Shown in pieces: positions 63,224 through 64,000 of a DNA stretch of 64,000 nucleotides. The position numbers and the translations under genes were made by a program. The first letter of the stretch is position 1; each line of letters opens with the position of its first letter. The stretch spans positions 4,403,001 through 4,467,000 of the forward strand of contig NZ_CP103300.1 in the NCBI RefSeq assembly GCF_025562755.1. Direction: 5' to 3'. The DNA is from Endozoicomonas euniceicola (GTDB lineage: Bacteria; Pseudomonadota; Gammaproteobacteria; Pseudomonadales; Endozoicomonadaceae). Below the pieces are notes generated by a model that saw nothing but the letters and a program-made list of their open reading frames with translations, searched no databases and was not told the DNA's origin.

Positions 63224-63230
63224 CTCGAAG

Positions 63231-64000
63231 ATGGTTCGACCACCAAAACCCACTCCCCCAAAGGGTGAGTTGTCTGAAATGAAAAAAGATCCCTTATCCG
63301 TCAAACTCGAAGTCGATTCTTTCGACGGTAAAATTCATGTCGAGTGGGAGCCTGAAGCATCGGTCACCCCAATGGGACAGCTTCCTTTTTTTATACAGTT
63401 TTTAAAAACAGGTCACCGATTTGAACCCTGGGTTAACGATTGCCCACTAACTTATAAAAGCCCAAACGCCCCTCAAAAAGTGGATGTGATTGGCTCATTA
63501 ATGCTTTCCATTCTTTCAGGACATAAACGCTATGCGCATATCGGAACAATTATTGGTGATAAAGTAAACGCTCAGTTGCTCGGGATGAAAAAAATTGTCA
63601 GCGATGATTCTGCCAGGCGTGGTTTAAAGAAGATTGACGAAGATGAAGGCGTTGAATGGATGCAAAAACACCTCCATCTCTGTTTTGATCCGTTATTAAC
63701 CATTCCATGGATTATGGATGTTGATGTTACCGTGAAAACCATTTATGGGCATCAGGAAGGAGCGGTTAATGGCTATAACCCACATAAGAAAGGGAGACCC
63801 TCTCATACTTACCACTCATATATGATGGCTAATCTTAAATTAATACTGGAGGTTGAAGTCAGACCCGGAAATCAAAGTCAAAGTAAATACTCTTTACCCG
63901 GTTTAATGGAGCTATTAAATCGACTTCCAAAACGCTGCTGGCCTGAATTTGTTCGTGGTGATTGTGATTGGGGAAGTGACCGGGTAATGAGCGAATTGGA
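63231..64000 (+). CDS. IS1380-family transposase, 3' end outside window
   Basis: Starts at ATG 63231 (MVRPPKPTPPKGELSEMKK) and is open to the right edge, 256 residues seen. IS1380 features are GHKRYAHIG, the first catalytic Asp in IMDVDVTVKTIYGHQEGAVNG, NPHKKGRPSHTYH, and a second Asp region RGDCDWGSDRV. The third catalytic residue lies beyond the window. It directly adjoins the integrase gene, divergently. Confidence 0.85.
   Translation, partial: MVRPPKPTPPKGELSEMKKDPLSVKLEVDSFDGKIHVEWEPEASVTPMGQLPFFIQFLKTGHRFEPWVNDCPLTYKSPNAPQKVDVIGSLMLSILSGHKRYAHIGTIIGDKVNAQLLGMKKIVSDDSARRGLKKIDEDEGVEWMQKHLHLCFDPLLTIPWIMDVDVTVKTIYGHQEGAVNGYNPHKKGRPSHTYHSYMMANLKLILEVEVRPGNQSQSKYSLPGLMELLNRLPKRCWPEFVRGDCDWGSDRVMSEL

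Noticed and set aside
1..64000. rRNA or tRNA genes
   Set aside because: None was recognised by eye on either strand; a covariance search was not possible here.

Overview
The window reads as chromosomal DNA of a marine, host-associated gammaproteobacterium, most like Endozoicomonas or its relatives in the Oceanospirillales. This is inferred from gene content and order, not from a marker-gene comparison. The housekeeping order purD-purH-fis-dusB-DUF3426-prmA-accC-accB-aroQ-dsbD is the one known from Pseudomonas and related gammaproteobacteria. Around it lie a type III secretion locus, two-partner secretion, eukaryotic-like proteins and mobile DNA, all common in animal symbionts and pathogens.

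Layout. (1) 1-5.3 kb: the 3' part of a two-partner secretion exoprotein with four 492-bp repeats, followed by its TpsB transporter. (2) 5.4-6.1 kb: a small protein resembling the pertussis/cholera toxin ADP-ribosyltransferase domain, with no signal peptide. (3) 6.2-18.2 kb, minus strand: purine synthesis, Fis/DusB, fatty-acid initiation (AccBC), AroQ, DsbD and pyrophosphatase. (4) 18.3-20.8 kb: a three-gene ABC importer. (5) 21.0-31.6 kb, plus strand: a putative effector, then a partial type III secretion locus: tip/filament protein, TPR chaperone, two translocators, gatekeeper SctW, small chaperone, SctI, SctJ, SctK and SctL. The export gate, ATPase, secretin, needle and C-ring genes are not in the window. 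(6) 31.6-34.8 kb: three tandem copies of a RING-like gene with a hydrophobic C-terminal half, each separated by a duplicated piece of the sctL 3' end. (7) 35.4-39.3 kb: a fumarate reductase operon (frdABCD). (8) 39.3-40.7 kb: an ISAzo13-like insertion sequence. (9) 40.7-56.8 kb: mixed genes, including adenine deaminase-like, SDR, a beta-barrel protein, two class-C beta-lactamase-like proteins, an antiporter, a C45 hydrolase with divergent LysR, a decayed toxin-antitoxin pair, an MBL-fold protein, MarC, Hpt and DUF1631. (10) 57-63.2 kb: an integrated plasmid-like element with a ParB-like protein, RepA-like ATPase, serine recombinase and tyrosine integrase among repeat-rich noncoding DNA. (11) 63.2 kb to the end: the start of an IS1380-like transposase, cut by the window edge.

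The most notable material is around the secretion locus. A roughly 36-residue motif, rich in GF, ALADPDD and SMH, occurs once in the tip protein, once in the large translocator and at least twice in the small translocator. Directly behind sctL a RING-like gene has been triplicated together with the sctL tail. All three copies keep canonical RING spacing but have Gly at the fifth metal-ligand position, and they vary mainly in one internal patch. With the ADP-ribosyltransferase-like protein and the 556-residue protein upstream, these are the best candidates for secreted effectors acting on host cells. That role is inference; the sequence shows the domains and the arrangement.
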